This document shows positions 1 through 8,777 of a DNA stretch of 64,000 bases, one piece after another. The stretch lies in assembly GCF_030250645.1 (NCBI RefSeq), contig NZ_JASSVS010000005.1:186001-250000 (forward strand). The letters are read 5' to 3'. The stretch is from Marinobacter azerbaijanicus (lineage in GTDB: Bacteria > Pseudomonadota > Gammaproteobacteria > Pseudomonadales > Oleiphilaceae). Both the position numbers and the translations under genes were made by a program. Below the pieces are notes generated by a model. It was given only the letters and a program-made list of their open reading frames with translations. It did not search any database and had not been told where the DNA came from. The number at the start of each line of letters is the position of its first letter. The stretch's first letter is position 1.

Positions 1-1
1 T

Positions 2-268
2 GCAGACGAATATCGCGCCAGCCATATTCCCGGAGCCGTGAATATTTCACGAGGCATGCTGGAGTTCAAATTCACCAACGATCCGGCACTGGAAAACCGT
101 GATCTGAAGATTGTGTGTTATTGCAAAACTTCTGGCCGCGCGGCGCTCAGCGCGAAAGCTCTTAAAGAGATGGGCTACCTGCATGTGACATCAATTGCGG
201 GCGGATTTGATGCGTGGCAGGAGGCGGGCAAGGATGTGGTGCAACCGGATCTGCCATCTTTCGACTAG
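2..268 (+). CDS. Rhodanese-domain protein (5' truncated)
   Basis: The reading frame is open from the first bases of the window, so the start lies upstream. About 88 residues remain, nearly a whole single rhodanese domain. The sequence ADEYRASHIPGAVNI is the typical substrate-side CH2A-like motif. CKTSGR forms the active-site loop with the persulfide-carrying cysteine, and GGFDAWQEAG is the usual domain end. Such domains carry sulfane sulfur in the cytoplasm. The next gene, a TauE/SafE permease, starts 7 bases after the stop, and rhodanese-TauE pairs are commonly linked to sulfur-anion metabolism. The actual sulfur donor cannot be inferred. Confidence 0.85.
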   Translation, partial: ADEYRASHIPGAVNISRGMLEFKFTNDPALENRDLKIVCYCKTSGRAALSAKALKEMGYLHVTSIAGGFDAWQEAGKDVVQPDLPSFD

Positions 269-275
269 CCTTAGC

Positions 276-1007
276 GTGACTGATCTTACCCTGCTGCAGA
301 TTATCCTCGCCAACCTTGCCCTGCTGGCAGGCGCCTGCCTGCAAGGCGTGGCCGGCTATGGTATCGGCACGCTTGCAGCACCGCTACTCTTCCTGATCAG
401 CCCCATACTGGTGCCGGCTCCGCTGATACTCAACGCAGTGATACTGACGATACTGATGGTGGTGAGAAACCGCGGGGCACTGCAGATTCGGGAGGTGCGT
501 TTCGCCATCGGCGGTGGGGTTGCCGGGACGTTGCTGGCAGGGGGGACACTGGTGCTCATATCACCCAAAGGATTCGAGCTGGTATTCGGAATTCTCATCC
601 TGATCGGCGTGCTTCTGAGCGTCGCCGGTTTAAGACCTACACTGAACGCCCGCAACAGCGTCCTGGCGGGCGCAGCCTCCACGTACATGGGCACTATTAC
701 TGCAGTGGGCGGCCCGCCGATTGCACTGATTTACCAGAACCAGAAAGGCCCGCTGGTGCGGGCCAACATGTCTGCGTTTTTTCTGGTGGCAAGTTTTTTC
801 AGTATCGCCGCCCTGGTGGCCTCCGGTTACCTTGGACAGCGGGAACTGCAGCTGTTTGCCGTCACCTTCCCCGGTGTGCTCATCGGTTTCTGGCTGTCGG
901 GAAAGCTGGTTAACCGCATGCCCTTCGATGGACTGAAGCCCATCATTCTTGGCATTGCTGCTGTCGCTGGAGCTGCCGCGCTGATTCGCGGCCTGATGTC
1001 ACTGTAA
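276..1007 (+). CDS. TauE/SafE family sulfite/anion permease
   Basis: A 243-residue inner-membrane protein made almost entirely of hydrophobic helices, about 8 transmembrane segments in two similar halves. This is usual for the TauE/SafE (DUF81) family of putative sulfite, sulfonate or organic-acid exporters. I chose the GTG at 276 because the frame further upstream overlaps the rhodanese gene; this start lies 7 bases after the rhodanese stop at 268. Family-typical patches are GVAGYGIGTLAAPLL near the N-terminus and GTITAVGGPPIALIYQ in the second half. It is probably cotranscribed with the rhodanese. Substrate unknown; sulfite or thiosulfate export is inferred from the neighbour only. Confidence 0.85.
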   Translation: MTDLTLLQIILANLALLAGACLQGVAGYGIGTLAAPLLFLISPILVPAPLILNAVILTILMVVRNRGALQIREVRFAIGGGVAGTLLAGGTLVLISPKGFELVFGILILIGVLLSVAGLRPTLNARNSVLAGAASTYMGTITAVGGPPIALIYQNQKGPLVRANMSAFFLVASFFSIAALVASGYLGQRELQLFAVTFPGVLIGFWLSGKLVNRMPFDGLKPIILGIAAVAGAAALIRGLMSL

Positions 1008-1011
1008 TTCC

Positions 1012-1692
1012 TTATTCAGCCCACAGACGTGCCCGGAAGCGACTCTGTTTCCATAGTACGGCGATCCAGATTGCATGCAGGTTGATCAGCAACGCCAGCA
1101 CCCATTCGAAGGCATCGTCTATCTGGCTGTAGATCTCCGGCACCACGGCCGTCAGGATCACCGACAGTATGCCCACTGCCAGCGCCAGTTCGCATAGCCA
1201 TAGCAGATTCCTGCCACTTCGGTGCCAACGAGGGAGGCCCCTCAGAGCCGAGCTGATCAACAACTGCGCGATGTAGGTGAGCGAGAAGTAAAGCACCACT
1301 CCAGTGCGGCGAATGATGTTGAAGCCGTCCCCCTCGTGGCCCAGCGCCAGGGTGTAGGCCGCAAGTGATGCGCAGGCGACAAACCCCAGCCAGGGGATCC
1401 AGGGACGACCCCGGGTTGCAGCGCCCAGTTGCAGCAACCAGCGGCCATTCAGGTACCAGAACAGAATACCGAGAAGCGCCGCCGGCAGCATGGTGCCCTT
1501 GAAAATAAAGTAGCTGGTACCGTAGCGACCGGTTCGACTGATGCTGGTGCAGCTGTCCCAGTAGGGAATGCACCAGGAAATGTGTCCTTCCAGAATCGAC
1601 ACGGCAAAGGTGGTATGAATGGTTATCAGCGGCGTCAATGCCGCTGCCATGGCCAGCCACCACAGTGGTATACCATTCTTCATGTTGGTCAT
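1012..1692 (-). CDS. Frag1/DRAM-like multi-pass membrane protein
   Basis: A 226-residue protein with about six hydrophobic segments. It resembles bacterial Frag1/DRAM/Sfk1-type membrane proteins: the N-terminal helix is followed by an extracytoplasmic loop with paired cysteines (CIPYWDSCTSISRTGR) and a long C-terminal membrane part. I chose the ATG at 1692 because AAGG and GGGGA lie just upstream; an in-frame ATG at 1734 would add 14 polar residues. A second long frame on the same strand overlaps it but lacks membrane character and is not real. It converges with the TauE gene with a 4-base gap. Function unknown; family placement is by pattern only. Confidence 0.65.
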   Translation of the reverse strand: MTNMKNGIPLWWLAMAAALTPLITIHTTFAVSILEGHISWCIPYWDSCTSISRTGRYGTSYFIFKGTMLPAALLGILFWYLNGRWLLQLGAATRGRPWIPWLGFVACASLAAYTLALGHEGDGFNIIRRTGVVLYFSLTYIAQLLISSALRGLPRWHRSGRNLLWLCELALAVGILSVILTAVVPEIYSQIDDAFEWVLALLINLHAIWIAVLWKQSRFRARLWAE

Positions 1693-1914
1693 AGCCTTGT
1701 CCCCAATACCCTGGCGCACACGCGCAAGCGGCACGACTATCGGTTTCTGCTACTCTTCGATGATACACACCCGTTTTCGTTACAGCATTTGACAATGTTT
1801 TAGAAAGAGGACGATACATTGAAGCCACTTTCACATCATACTTTAGTCTAGGCCCCTGTAACCTGACCCCCTGTGTGATACGCGCTTTGCATCGCGGTCC
1901 GAAGAGTACGCACT

Positions 1915-3252
1915 ATGAATCCGGCCCATAAAGACATCGTCGAAACCGAGATTTCTGTCACCGAATTGAAGATCGGTATGCACGTCGTTCGTCTTGACCG
2001 GCCGTGGGAGGACACCGACTTTCTGCTGCAGGGTTTCATCCTGCAGACCGAGGAAGACGTTCTTGCTATTCAGGAACAGTGTGACAAAGTCATAGTGTTA
2101 GGCAAGGTGGATCGCCCCAGACAGCCCTATGACAAACCTTCGGCCAGCAGAGCGGGGAAGTCACCCCGGTCAGATGCGCCAGCCACAGACCGCCAGGCTT
2201 CATCCATTCCCAAGCGTAAAGTCACCTACATCAATAAAATTGACGCCAACCGTGAAATGGCCGCAGCGAGAATGAGCTATTCCGACGCCAAGGCCACCGC
2301 AAAGAACATCATGTCCAGCCTGCGGTTGGGGCGAACACTGGAAATGAACCATATTCACAAGGTAGTGGACAGCTGCGTGGACAGCGTGTTGCGTAACGAT
2401 AACGCCCTGCTACTGCTTACCAAGATCAAGAACAAGGACGAATACACTGCCGAACACTGCATCAATGTATCGATTCTTTCGGCAGCGTTCGGCAAACATC
2501 TGGGGCTTCTGGAAGGAGAGATCAGGAATGTCGCCCTGTGCGGCCTGCTTCACGATGTCGGCAAGATGCGAATTGACGATCAGATTCTTAACAAACCCGG
2601 TGCCCTGACTCCTGAAGAATTCGCAGTGATGAAAAACCACACCACCTACGGGCGTGACGTGCTGGCCGCCCTGCCCCGGCTTGCCCATTCGGCGGTTGAT
2701 GTGGCCTACTCGCATCACGAACGGATGGATGGCAAAGGCTACCCAAGGGGTCTGGCGGGGCACCAGATTCCTTTGTTTGCCAAGATCGTGGGGTTAGTGG
2801 ACACCTATGATGCCATCACCAGCTCCCGGGTTTACGATAAAGGCCGCGCTTCCATGGAGGCGCTGCAGATCATTCACCGTAACAAGGGTTCCCAGTTCGA
2901 TGCCGGCCTGGCCGTGGAATTTATTCGCATGGTCGGCGTGTACCCACCCGGCTCCATCGTGGAAATGACCAACGGGGAAGTCGGTATTGTGGTGGCAACT
3001 CACAGCACCAGCAAACTCAAACCCCGTGTTCTCATGGTGCGGGATGCGAACAAACACCCACTGGCCACCTTCCGCGAAGTGGATCTTCTGAAAGGCATCC
3101 TCGACAGCGCAGGACAGCCCTACAAGATTGGCCGGGAAGTGCCGGATGAAAGCTATGGCATCGTGATGAAGGAGTTCATCGAGCAGGGCATTCTCGGCCG
3201 CAAGGCGCCGGAGATCTCAGCCCCGGTCGATGACAGCCATGGTGAGCCTTGA
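1915..3252 (+). CDS. HD-GYP c-di-GMP phosphodiesterase with DUF3391 N-terminus
   Basis: A 445-residue cytoplasmic protein. Residues ~8-130 match the DUF3391 region often fused to HD-GYP domains (VTELKIGMHVVRLDRPWEDT near the start). Residues ~180-330 are the HD-GYP domain: HCINVSILS, LLHDVGKMRIDD with the metal-binding HD pair near residue 213, HHERMDGKGYPRGL and the DTYDAITSSR tail motif. All the usual metal ligands and the GYP triad appear present, so hydrolysis of cyclic-di-GMP is expected. No signal peptide or membrane segment is seen. The gene stands alone; its 3' end overlaps the convergent hotdog gene by 36 bases. Confidence 0.93.
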   Translation: MNPAHKDIVETEISVTELKIGMHVVRLDRPWEDTDFLLQGFILQTEEDVLAIQEQCDKVIVLGKVDRPRQPYDKPSASRAGKSPRSDAPATDRQASSIPKRKVTYINKIDANREMAAARMSYSDAKATAKNIMSSLRLGRTLEMNHIHKVVDSCVDSVLRNDNALLLLTKIKNKDEYTAEHCINVSILSAAFGKHLGLLEGEIRNVALCGLLHDVGKMRIDDQILNKPGALTPEEFAVMKNHTTYGRDVLAALPRLAHSAVDVAYSHHERMDGKGYPRGLAGHQIPLFAKIVGLVDTYDAITSSRVYDKGRASMEALQIIHRNKGSQFDAGLAVEFIRMVGVYPPGSIVEMTNGEVGIVVATHSTSKLKPRVLMVRDANKHPLATFREVDLLKGILDSAGQPYKIGREVPDESYGIVMKEFIEQGILGRKAPEISAPVDDSHGEP

Positions 3253-3645
3253 GATACAGGTCAGTTTGCCGTCCTCGTCTTCCAGGCGTATTTCCCACAC
3301 CTGGGTTGTACCGCCAATGTGAACAGGGCGTGCCGTACCATAGACCCAGCCCTTGGTGACCGATCGAATGTGATTGGCGTTGATATCCAGCCCCACTGCG
3401 ATCTGGCTTTCCTTCCTCAGACAATAGTTGGCAGCCATGCTGCCCAGCGTTTCCGCCAGCACCACTGACGATCCGCCGTGGAGAATGCCAAATGGCTGCA
3501 CGGTGCGCTCGTCCACTGGAATCCGGCCAGTTACATAGTCATCTCCGATCTCCACGTACTCAATGCCCATGGTCTCAACGGCAGTGTTTCTGCTAGCCTC
3601 GGCCATTTGTTCAAGGGTGGGAATGCTACGGGTCCAGATCGCCAT
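3217..3645 (-). CDS. Hotdog-fold acyl-CoA thioesterase (PaaI/YdiI-like)
   Basis: A 142-residue single hotdog domain. The segment QPFGILHGGSSVVLAETLGS is the hallmark of the YdiI/MenI and PaaI branch, in which the glutamate of LAET acts in hydrolysis and HGG binds CoA. Likely substrates are aryl- or acyl-CoA thioesters such as 1,4-dihydroxy-2-naphthoyl-CoA or phenylacetyl-CoA; the sequence alone does not decide between them. It overlaps the end of the convergent HD-GYP gene. AGGAGGCAG lies just upstream of the ATG and supports this start. Confidence 0.85.
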   Translation of the reverse strand: MAIWTRSIPTLEQMAEASRNTAVETMGIEYVEIGDDYVTGRIPVDERTVQPFGILHGGSSVVLAETLGSMAANYCLRKESQIAVGLDINANHIRSVTKGWVYGTARPVHIGGTTQVWEIRLEDEDGKLTCISRLTMAVIDRG

Positions 3646-3748
3646 GGTGGTACTGCCTCCTGATGCGGGTGAATAAGGTTAGAGCAGGAATGAGTTTATA
3701 CAGTTAGGCTGCGAACGACTATTGGAAATTTGTTGATGCAGCTCAAAT

Positions 3749-3767
3749 ATTAATGATAGTCATTTGC
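3749..3767 (+). promoter_or_regulatory. Fur-box-like operator
   Basis: The 19 bases ATTAATGATAGTCATTTGC match the classical Fur consensus GATAATGATAATCATTATC at 14 of 19 positions, including the AATGATA/TCATT core. It lies about 80 bases before a short ORF (3845) that has a strong ribosome-binding site. It also lies upstream of the minus-strand hotdog gene (start 3645), which it could control instead. Fur would repress under iron-replete conditions. Based on sequence match only. Confidence 0.45.
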
Positions 3768-3844
3768 ATTTAACCCATGCACTGCTATGCTCGATCAAAT
3801 CAAGTCAACACGCATCCCTGCCGGGCAGGGGGAGGAGCGCGACA

Positions 3845-3991
3845 ATGAGCAACAGCGCCATTCAGATAGCCGGTTCACCCAGCCATATTCTCAACGCCTG
3901 GCGGATTTTGAAGTCATCGAGGAGATCGCCTGAAAGCAGACTGCTCAATCAGCGCCTCAAACGCGGATACGGGCAACGGCCGGCTAAATAG
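3845..3991 (+). CDS. Short orphan ORF, possible truncated gene start
   Basis: A 48-codon frame that begins MSNSAIQIAGSPSHILN. GAGGAG lies 7 bases upstream of the ATG, a very good ribosome-binding site, and a Fur-like box lies ~80 bases further up. The last 78 bases run antisense into the end of the GGDEF-EAL gene, so the C-terminal half may be read-through. I do not recognise the protein. A second frame (3787-3930, 47 codons, ending DFEVIEEIA) overlaps it and could instead be the used one, or the two could be parts of one frameshifted gene. It may be the remnant of an iron-regulated gene whose body was lost. Confidence 0.3.
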   Translation: MSNSAIQIAGSPSHILNAWRILKSSRRSPESRLLNQRLKRGYGQRPAK

Positions 3992-6175
3992 ATAGCCCTG
4001 AAAGCGTTTACAGCCCATCTGCAACAAACGCTCCCGCTGCCTTTCCGTTTCCACACCTTCTGCCACTGCAGATAACCGAAGCGCGGACGCAAGGGCAAGG
4101 ATGGTTTCTGCGATTGCCGCATCGTTGGGATCATCAAGGATGTCCCTCACAAAACCCTGATCAATCTTGAGCTCATCCAGTGAGAGGCGTTTGAGATAAC
4201 CGAGTGATGAATACCCGGTGCCGAAGTCATCGAGAGAGACTCGCACGCCCATACTCCTCAAGGTACGGAGGGTTTCCTCTACTATTGTCAGGTCATAAGC
4301 CAGTGCGCTTTCGGTAATTTCAATCTTCAGATTTCGGGGCGAAGCACCAGTTTTTCTCAGGATCTCCATTACTGTTGAACAGAACGAGGGGAGGTGAAAC
4401 TGCTTCGCGCTCACATTGACCGCGATCGGAAGTTCTGACAACAGATCGCCCCGCAACTGCCAATTGGCAATCTGGAACAGAACATCCTCCAGAACCCAGT
4501 AGCCCAGTTGTCCAATCAGTCCACTTTCCTCTGCCAGCGGAATAAACTCGGAGGGCGATACCATGCCGCGACCGGGGCACTGCCAGCGCAACAAGGCTTC
4601 TGCACCCACAGAGTTTCCGTCCTCATCCACCTGCAACTGGTAATGGACCGAGAACTGGTTTCCCCGGATCGCTGCCCGTAAGTCAGACTCCAGCGCCAGC
4701 CGTTCGGACACTTTCTTCTGCATGGTGCCGTCGTAAAACCTGATGCAGTTCCTGCCGTCTTCCTTGGCGCGAAACATGGCCATGTCAGCCTGGCTCAGGA
4801 GCTCTTCAAGGGGAGCGTCATGATCATGGAACAGGGTTATGCCAATACTGGGCGAGCCGTTATATTCAACACCATGAAGGTTGTATGGCTCATTCAGGGC
4901 ATCACGTAGTTTTTCGCACACCTTCTCGACCCTGGCAGCTGCTCTCGCCGGATCAGAAGGGAAGCCTTTCAGGACAAGAACAAACTCATCCCCACCGATT
5001 CTGGCGACGGTATCCCATTCACGAACCGAATTCTGTAAACGTTGGCCGACCTGGACCAATAACTCATCGCCAACGACATGGCCGGCTGAGTCGTTGATAG
5101 TTTTGAAGTTATCAAGATCTATGAAGACCAGAGCGCCACTGTTACCCTGCCTTTTGCTTCCCGCGAGAGCCTGCGCCAGGCGATCACGCAGCAAGCGGCG
5201 ATTTGGCAGACCGGTCAGCGGATCATAGAACGCCAGTTGCTCTATTTCAGATTCCGCCATTTTCTTCTGGGTAATATCGTAAAAATAGCCGTGCCAGACA
5301 ACACTTTTGTCCGCCAATTCCGCGGGCACTGAGCGCGCCTCAATCCATGCAGTCTCGCCATTGCCTTTGATTGCCTGGAACTGGACCTCAAACGGAGTCA
5401 ACGTTTGCCACGACTGGTCGATGCCACTGAAAACAGCCGCCTGGTGCTCGGGGACAATGCATTCGAGCAGAGGCGTGGCATCAGGTTTTACACTCGCCTG
5501 TGACAGGCCAAACATCTCCTCGACCTTTCGACTGATAAAGGGAAACGTCATTCGGCCAGATGGGTAAACGCGGAATTGAAAAATAACGCCCGGGAACTGC
5601 TCGGAATAACGGAACAAGCTGTGCTCGAACTGCTGGTTTCTCACAGATAGTAGCTGCCGGTGAACCGAAGAGCCCAGAATCGCTGCAAGCTGTCCAAGGA
5701 ACTGTCTCTCAGGCTCACCCGGTGATACAGAGCGGCTGAGGAAATCGAAGCCGAATGCACCCACGACTTCTCCGTCCAGCTTCAGTCCGACCAGCACCAG
5801 GCTGCGTATATCCTGTCTCCGAAACTCAGATTGCTCCTCGGCAGCCTCTGCGGCAAGCTCTTCCACCTCCGGAACCGATACCACTGTCATAGCCGCAAGT
5901 TGGGCCGCAAGCCAGGGGAAGCGTGCCATAGGCACATTCTGGATTGCCTCTTTCTGGGGGGTTATGCCGGGCGGACAGAATTCGTGGGTAACAGATAGCG
6001 TTTGAGTGGCATCATCAATTAACAACAGATAGCTGCGGTCCGCACCGAAGTGGAGTCCAAGCTGGCCTATAAAGCTCTGAACGCTGCCATCAAACTCATC
6101 GGTCGAGGCACTGGCCAGCTCCAGAGAAAGCTTGTTAAAGAGTTTGCCCAGGCTTTGAGGCATCTTCTCTGCCAT
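3914..6175 (-). CDS. GAF-PAS-GGDEF-EAL cyclic-di-GMP protein
   Basis: A 753-residue cytoplasmic protein without clear membrane segments. Order: GAF-like sensor (~20-170), PAS (~195-310), GGDEF (~325-480) and EAL (~505-745). The cyclase motif is RIGGDEF, with an intact RxxD inhibitory site (REWD) five residues before. The phosphodiesterase part keeps EALLRW, NVSAKQF, EITES, DDFGTGYSS, DELKID, EGVET and QGYLFSRP. Both activities are therefore possible; which dominates cannot be told. AGGAG lies 9 bases before the ATG. It follows two periplasmic binding-protein genes on the same strand after ~100 bases, so it may belong to their operon. Confidence 0.95.
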   Translation of the reverse strand: MAEKMPQSLGKLFNKLSLELASASTDEFDGSVQSFIGQLGLHFGADRSYLLLIDDATQTLSVTHEFCPPGITPQKEAIQNVPMARFPWLAAQLAAMTVVSVPEVEELAAEAAEEQSEFRRQDIRSLVLVGLKLDGEVVGAFGFDFLSRSVSPGEPERQFLGQLAAILGSSVHRQLLSVRNQQFEHSLFRYSEQFPGVIFQFRVYPSGRMTFPFISRKVEEMFGLSQASVKPDATPLLECIVPEHQAAVFSGIDQSWQTLTPFEVQFQAIKGNGETAWIEARSVPAELADKSVVWHGYFYDITQKKMAESEIEQLAFYDPLTGLPNRRLLRDRLAQALAGSKRQGNSGALVFIDLDNFKTINDSAGHVVGDELLVQVGQRLQNSVREWDTVARIGGDEFVLVLKGFPSDPARAAARVEKVCEKLRDALNEPYNLHGVEYNGSPSIGITLFHDHDAPLEELLSQADMAMFRAKEDGRNCIRFYDGTMQKKVSERLALESDLRAAIRGNQFSVHYQLQVDEDGNSVGAEALLRWQCPGRGMVSPSEFIPLAEESGLIGQLGYWVLEDVLFQIANWQLRGDLLSELPIAVNVSAKQFHLPSFCSTVMEILRKTGASPRNLKIEITESALAYDLTIVEETLRTLRSMGVRVSLDDFGTGYSSLGYLKRLSLDELKIDQGFVRDILDDPNDAAIAETILALASALRLSAVAEGVETERQRERLLQMGCKRFQGYLFSRPLPVSAFEALIEQSAFRRSPR

Positions 6176-6276
6176 CCATTCGGACTCCTGTCCTGAAGAA
6201 CCAGATAATCGCCTATTGACCGTATCTCCTCACCAAAGGTTAGTACGAAATGGCAGCAAGGAAAGTTCACGTAACG

Positions 6277-7083
6277 TCAGTCTGCTCCGGTAAAGGCCTT
6301 GCTGTACTCACGAATCAATTGATCGATACGGCCGGACGCCACCATAGTGGCCAACCGATCTGCAATGCGCTCCCTCAACTCGAACGTGTTGCATGGCGAC
6401 GCCTTGGCAAAAGTGAAGAACAATCCCTCCCTGCTGATCGGGGTTTCCAGGGCTGAGAAATCATCCGCGATACCCATTTTCTCCAGCGTCACCTGCCCCT
6501 GCAGGGACTCGTAAAGAACGTAATCGACCCGACCGGCCAGGGCCATCTGAAATGACTGCTCAATACTTCGCACCCCTTCGATATGGAGATTCTCATCAGC
6601 GTAACGGTCAAAATTCTGTCCGAAGCTGTTATTAATCAGAGTGCTACCACGCTTTCCCAGCAGATCCGGCCAATGACGGTAAACAAACTCCCCACCCTTC
6701 GGCACCCAGACAACGGTTGGCAGGTGGGTTATCGGGGGAAGCAGGTAGTCCATGTAGCGGATTCGCTCCGAGGTGATAAATGCACCGGCCAGCATATCGA
6801 TGTCACCCAGGCGTGCCACATGCTGGACCCGCGCCCATGAGCCAATGTCCCTGACAACCAGTTCCAGACCCAGGGGCTCGACAATCTCCTTTAGCAGCGT
6901 CGGCACAGCACCGACGAGATAACCAGGCGCCTGCGAATCGCGCCACAGTAGCGGCGGGTATTCCGGATTGCCACTTACTGTCAGTGTCTGGCAAGGAGGC
7001 GCCGGTGACGCATTCGCGGGAGACAGTACAGACAGTGCCACCACGAAAGGCAGGAACCAAAGATCATTCTTGTCGGGCATCAT
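6277..7083 (-). CDS. Periplasmic solute-binding protein family 3 (orphan)
   Basis: A 268-residue secreted protein: signal peptide FLPFVVALSVLSPANA, then a bacterial family-3 solute-binding fold (LVGAVPTLLKEIVEPLG, GDIDMLAGAFITSERIRYMDYLLPPI). These features are shared with amino-acid-binding proteins and with periplasmic sensor modules. Its start overlaps the stop of the next binding protein (ATGA-type overlap at 7080-7083), so the two are translationally coupled. No permease or ATPase gene is nearby. It may therefore act as a detached sensor input or as a member of the YtfQ/DUF-type secreted binding proteins rather than in import. The ligand is unknown. Confidence 0.85.
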   Translation of the reverse strand: MMPDKNDLWFLPFVVALSVLSPANASPAPPCQTLTVSGNPEYPPLLWRDSQAPGYLVGAVPTLLKEIVEPLGLELVVRDIGSWARVQHVARLGDIDMLAGAFITSERIRYMDYLLPPITHLPTVVWVPKGGEFVYRHWPDLLGKRGSTLINNSFGQNFDRYADENLHIEGVRSIEQSFQMALAGRVDYVLYESLQGQVTLEKMGIADDFSALETPISREGLFFTFAKASPCNTFELRERIADRLATMVASGRIDQLIREYSKAFTGAD

Positions 7084-7826
7084 TTGCTGGCGTAATCCCT
7101 GTAACCCCTGACCAGCCTGTCATAGGTACCGTCCTGTCTGATTTGCTCAAACATCTTGTTTACCTGGTCCTGCCGTGAGAGCACTGGGGACTTTCTTGAT
7201 ATGGCAATGTACGAATGCTCACCCGGGACCTGATAGGGGGAAACAGCGACGTCGACACCCAGGTTTTTCACGGTATAACGCCCAACCAGCTCGGGGGCAA
7301 CAACTACATCCACCCGCCCCATCTCCAGCATTCGCATCAGGTTTTCGTAACGTGCAATTGGCTCTTTAATAAGCTCTTCATCGTTATCGAACTGTTCAAA
7401 ATAGCTGGCACCGGAAAGCACGCCAATTTTCTTGCCGTACAGATCGTCGTACCCAGTGATCCGGTTTTCGTCGCGATGATAGAAGAACAGTTTTGGTTCC
7501 GGCGGGAAGACCGGAGCCACAAAGGCCATCAACTGCTCCCGTTTTTCAGATTTCAGGGGGCCCAGCATGACATCCACCTCGCCCTCTTCCATCATCAGCA
7601 GCACACGGCGAAACGGGGCTTCCACATAGCGCACCTGCCAACCAATCCTGCCGGCAATTTCATTGAAAATGTCAACATAAAGGCCGGTTACGCCCTTATC
7701 GCTCACCACCCGGTATGGCGGCGCGTGGTTTATCCCCACGGTTACGGAATACCCGTCGTTGCCAGCGGATACCAGCGAAGAAGCCAGTAACAGCCCGGCC
7801 ATGACGAAAAAAATAAGGTGACGCAA
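7080..7826 (-). CDS. Periplasmic solute-binding protein family 3 (orphan)
   Basis: A 248-residue secreted protein with a clear signal peptide (LIFFVMAGLLLASSLVSA) followed by a family-3 binding fold: PPYRVVSDKGVTGLYVDIFNEIAGRIG, then EEGEVDVMLGPLKSEKREQ and GKKIGVLSGASYFEQF. It is the first gene of a probable three-gene unit with a second binding protein and a GGDEF-EAL protein. A paired inverted-repeat region lies upstream. The two binding proteins share the fold but differ strongly in sequence. No transporter genes accompany them. Ligand unknown; amino acids are typical for the family. Confidence 0.87.
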   Translation of the reverse strand: MRHLIFFVMAGLLLASSLVSAGNDGYSVTVGINHAPPYRVVSDKGVTGLYVDIFNEIAGRIGWQVRYVEAPFRRVLLMMEEGEVDVMLGPLKSEKREQLMAFVAPVFPPEPKLFFYHRDENRITGYDDLYGKKIGVLSGASYFEQFDNDEELIKEPIARYENLMRMLEMGRVDVVVAPELVGRYTVKNLGVDVAVSPYQVPGEHSYIAISRKSPVLSRQDQVNKMFEQIRQDGTYDRLVRGYRDYASK

Positions 7827-7864
7827 AAGAACAGCCCTTCCATGAGATATTTATCAAGACAGGA

Positions 7865-7945
7865 AACCGGAACACCGGTTCAGTCTTTTTTCCATCATCG
7901 CCCAGAGTATAGACCATGGACAGTAAGGGACATCCCTAGTGTCCC
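7865..7945. promoter_or_regulatory. Two inverted repeats in a divergent intergenic region
   Basis: The 249-base gap between the binding-protein gene (minus) and the PfpI-family gene (plus) holds two perfect inverted repeats. One is AACCGG-AACA-CCGGTT (7865-7880), followed after CAGTC by a T tract. The other is GGGACA-N7-TGTCCC (7927-7945). They could be operators for the divergent promoters; the first could also act as a weak plus-strand terminator. No assignable regulator consensus was recognised. Confidence 0.3.
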
Positions 7946-8075
7946 GTCTGGCATCTGGATGTGATCTCCGGGCGTAAAACAGGTCGACGGTTGATTTACC
8001 CCACTGTCGCCGCAACAGAGGTGATATGAGGCAGTAACACCGAATTCATTTCTCCAATCAAAAAGGACAGACCGG

Positions 8076-8759
8076 ATGAAAGTACTGATGGTTCTTACTT
8101 CACACGATCAGATGGGAGATACCGGACACAAGACCGGCTTCTGGCTGGAAGAGTTCACCGCGCCCTACTACGTATTCAAGGACGCCGGTGCGGACATCAC
8201 CATTGCCTCGCCGAAAGGCGGTCAACCGCCGGTTGATCCCAACAGCGAGACAGACGATGCATTGACGGAAACCACTCGCCGCTTCCAGGAAGATGCCCAC
8301 GCCAGGGAAGCCCTCGCCAGTACCAAAAAACTGGCGGATGTGGATATGAACGATTACGACGCTCTGTTCTACCCAGGCGGTCACGGCCCGCTGTGGGACC
8401 TGGTAAATGACGACAAGTCCATTGCCCTGATCAGGACTGCCTATGAGCAGGACAAAGTCATCGGTGCCGTTTGCCACGCGCCGGCAGTGTTCAAGAACGT
8501 GGAAATCAAACCAGGGCAGAACATTGTTGGAGGCCGGAAAGTCACCGGTTTCAGCAACAGCGAAGAGGAAGCCGTGGGCCTGAGCGGCGTTGTTCCTTTC
8601 CTGCTGGAAGACATGTTGAAGGAAAATACCGCCACCTATTCCAAGGGCGATGACTGGGCACCACACATCGTGGTGGACGGCAAACTGATCACCGGCCAGA
8701 ACCCGGCCTCTTCAGAAGGCGCGGCCAAGGCAGTGGTCCAGACCCTTCAGGAAGGCTGA
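8076..8759 (+). CDS. DJ-1/PfpI family protein (Hsp31-like glyoxalase/chaperone)
   Basis: A 227-residue single-domain class-I glutamine-amidotransferase-like protein. The nucleophile elbow is GAVCHAPAVF, with the cysteine near residue 132. DYDALFYPGGHGPLWDL is the conserved strand and oxyanion region, and the N-terminal GFWLEEFTAPYYVF holds the acidic partner. Length and motifs match Hsp31/YajL-type proteins, which act on methylglyoxal or glycated and stressed proteins in the cytoplasm; protease activity is unlikely. AAGGA lies 9-10 bases upstream of the ATG. It is monocistronic. Confidence 0.92.
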   Translation: MKVLMVLTSHDQMGDTGHKTGFWLEEFTAPYYVFKDAGADITIASPKGGQPPVDPNSETDDALTETTRRFQEDAHAREALASTKKLADVDMNDYDALFYPGGHGPLWDLVNDDKSIALIRTAYEQDKVIGAVCHAPAVFKNVEIKPGQNIVGGRKVTGFSNSEEEAVGLSGVVPFLLEDMLKENTATYSKGDDWAPHIVVDGKLITGQNPASSEGAAKAVVQTLQEG

Positions 8760-8777
8760 ACGCCCTCCTGACTGTTG

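Noticed and set aside
1016-1834. Alternative 272-codon minus-strand frame over the Frag1-like gene
   Set aside because: It lacks hydrophobic segments and resembles no family; the other frame has a membrane-protein pattern and a ribosome-binding site.
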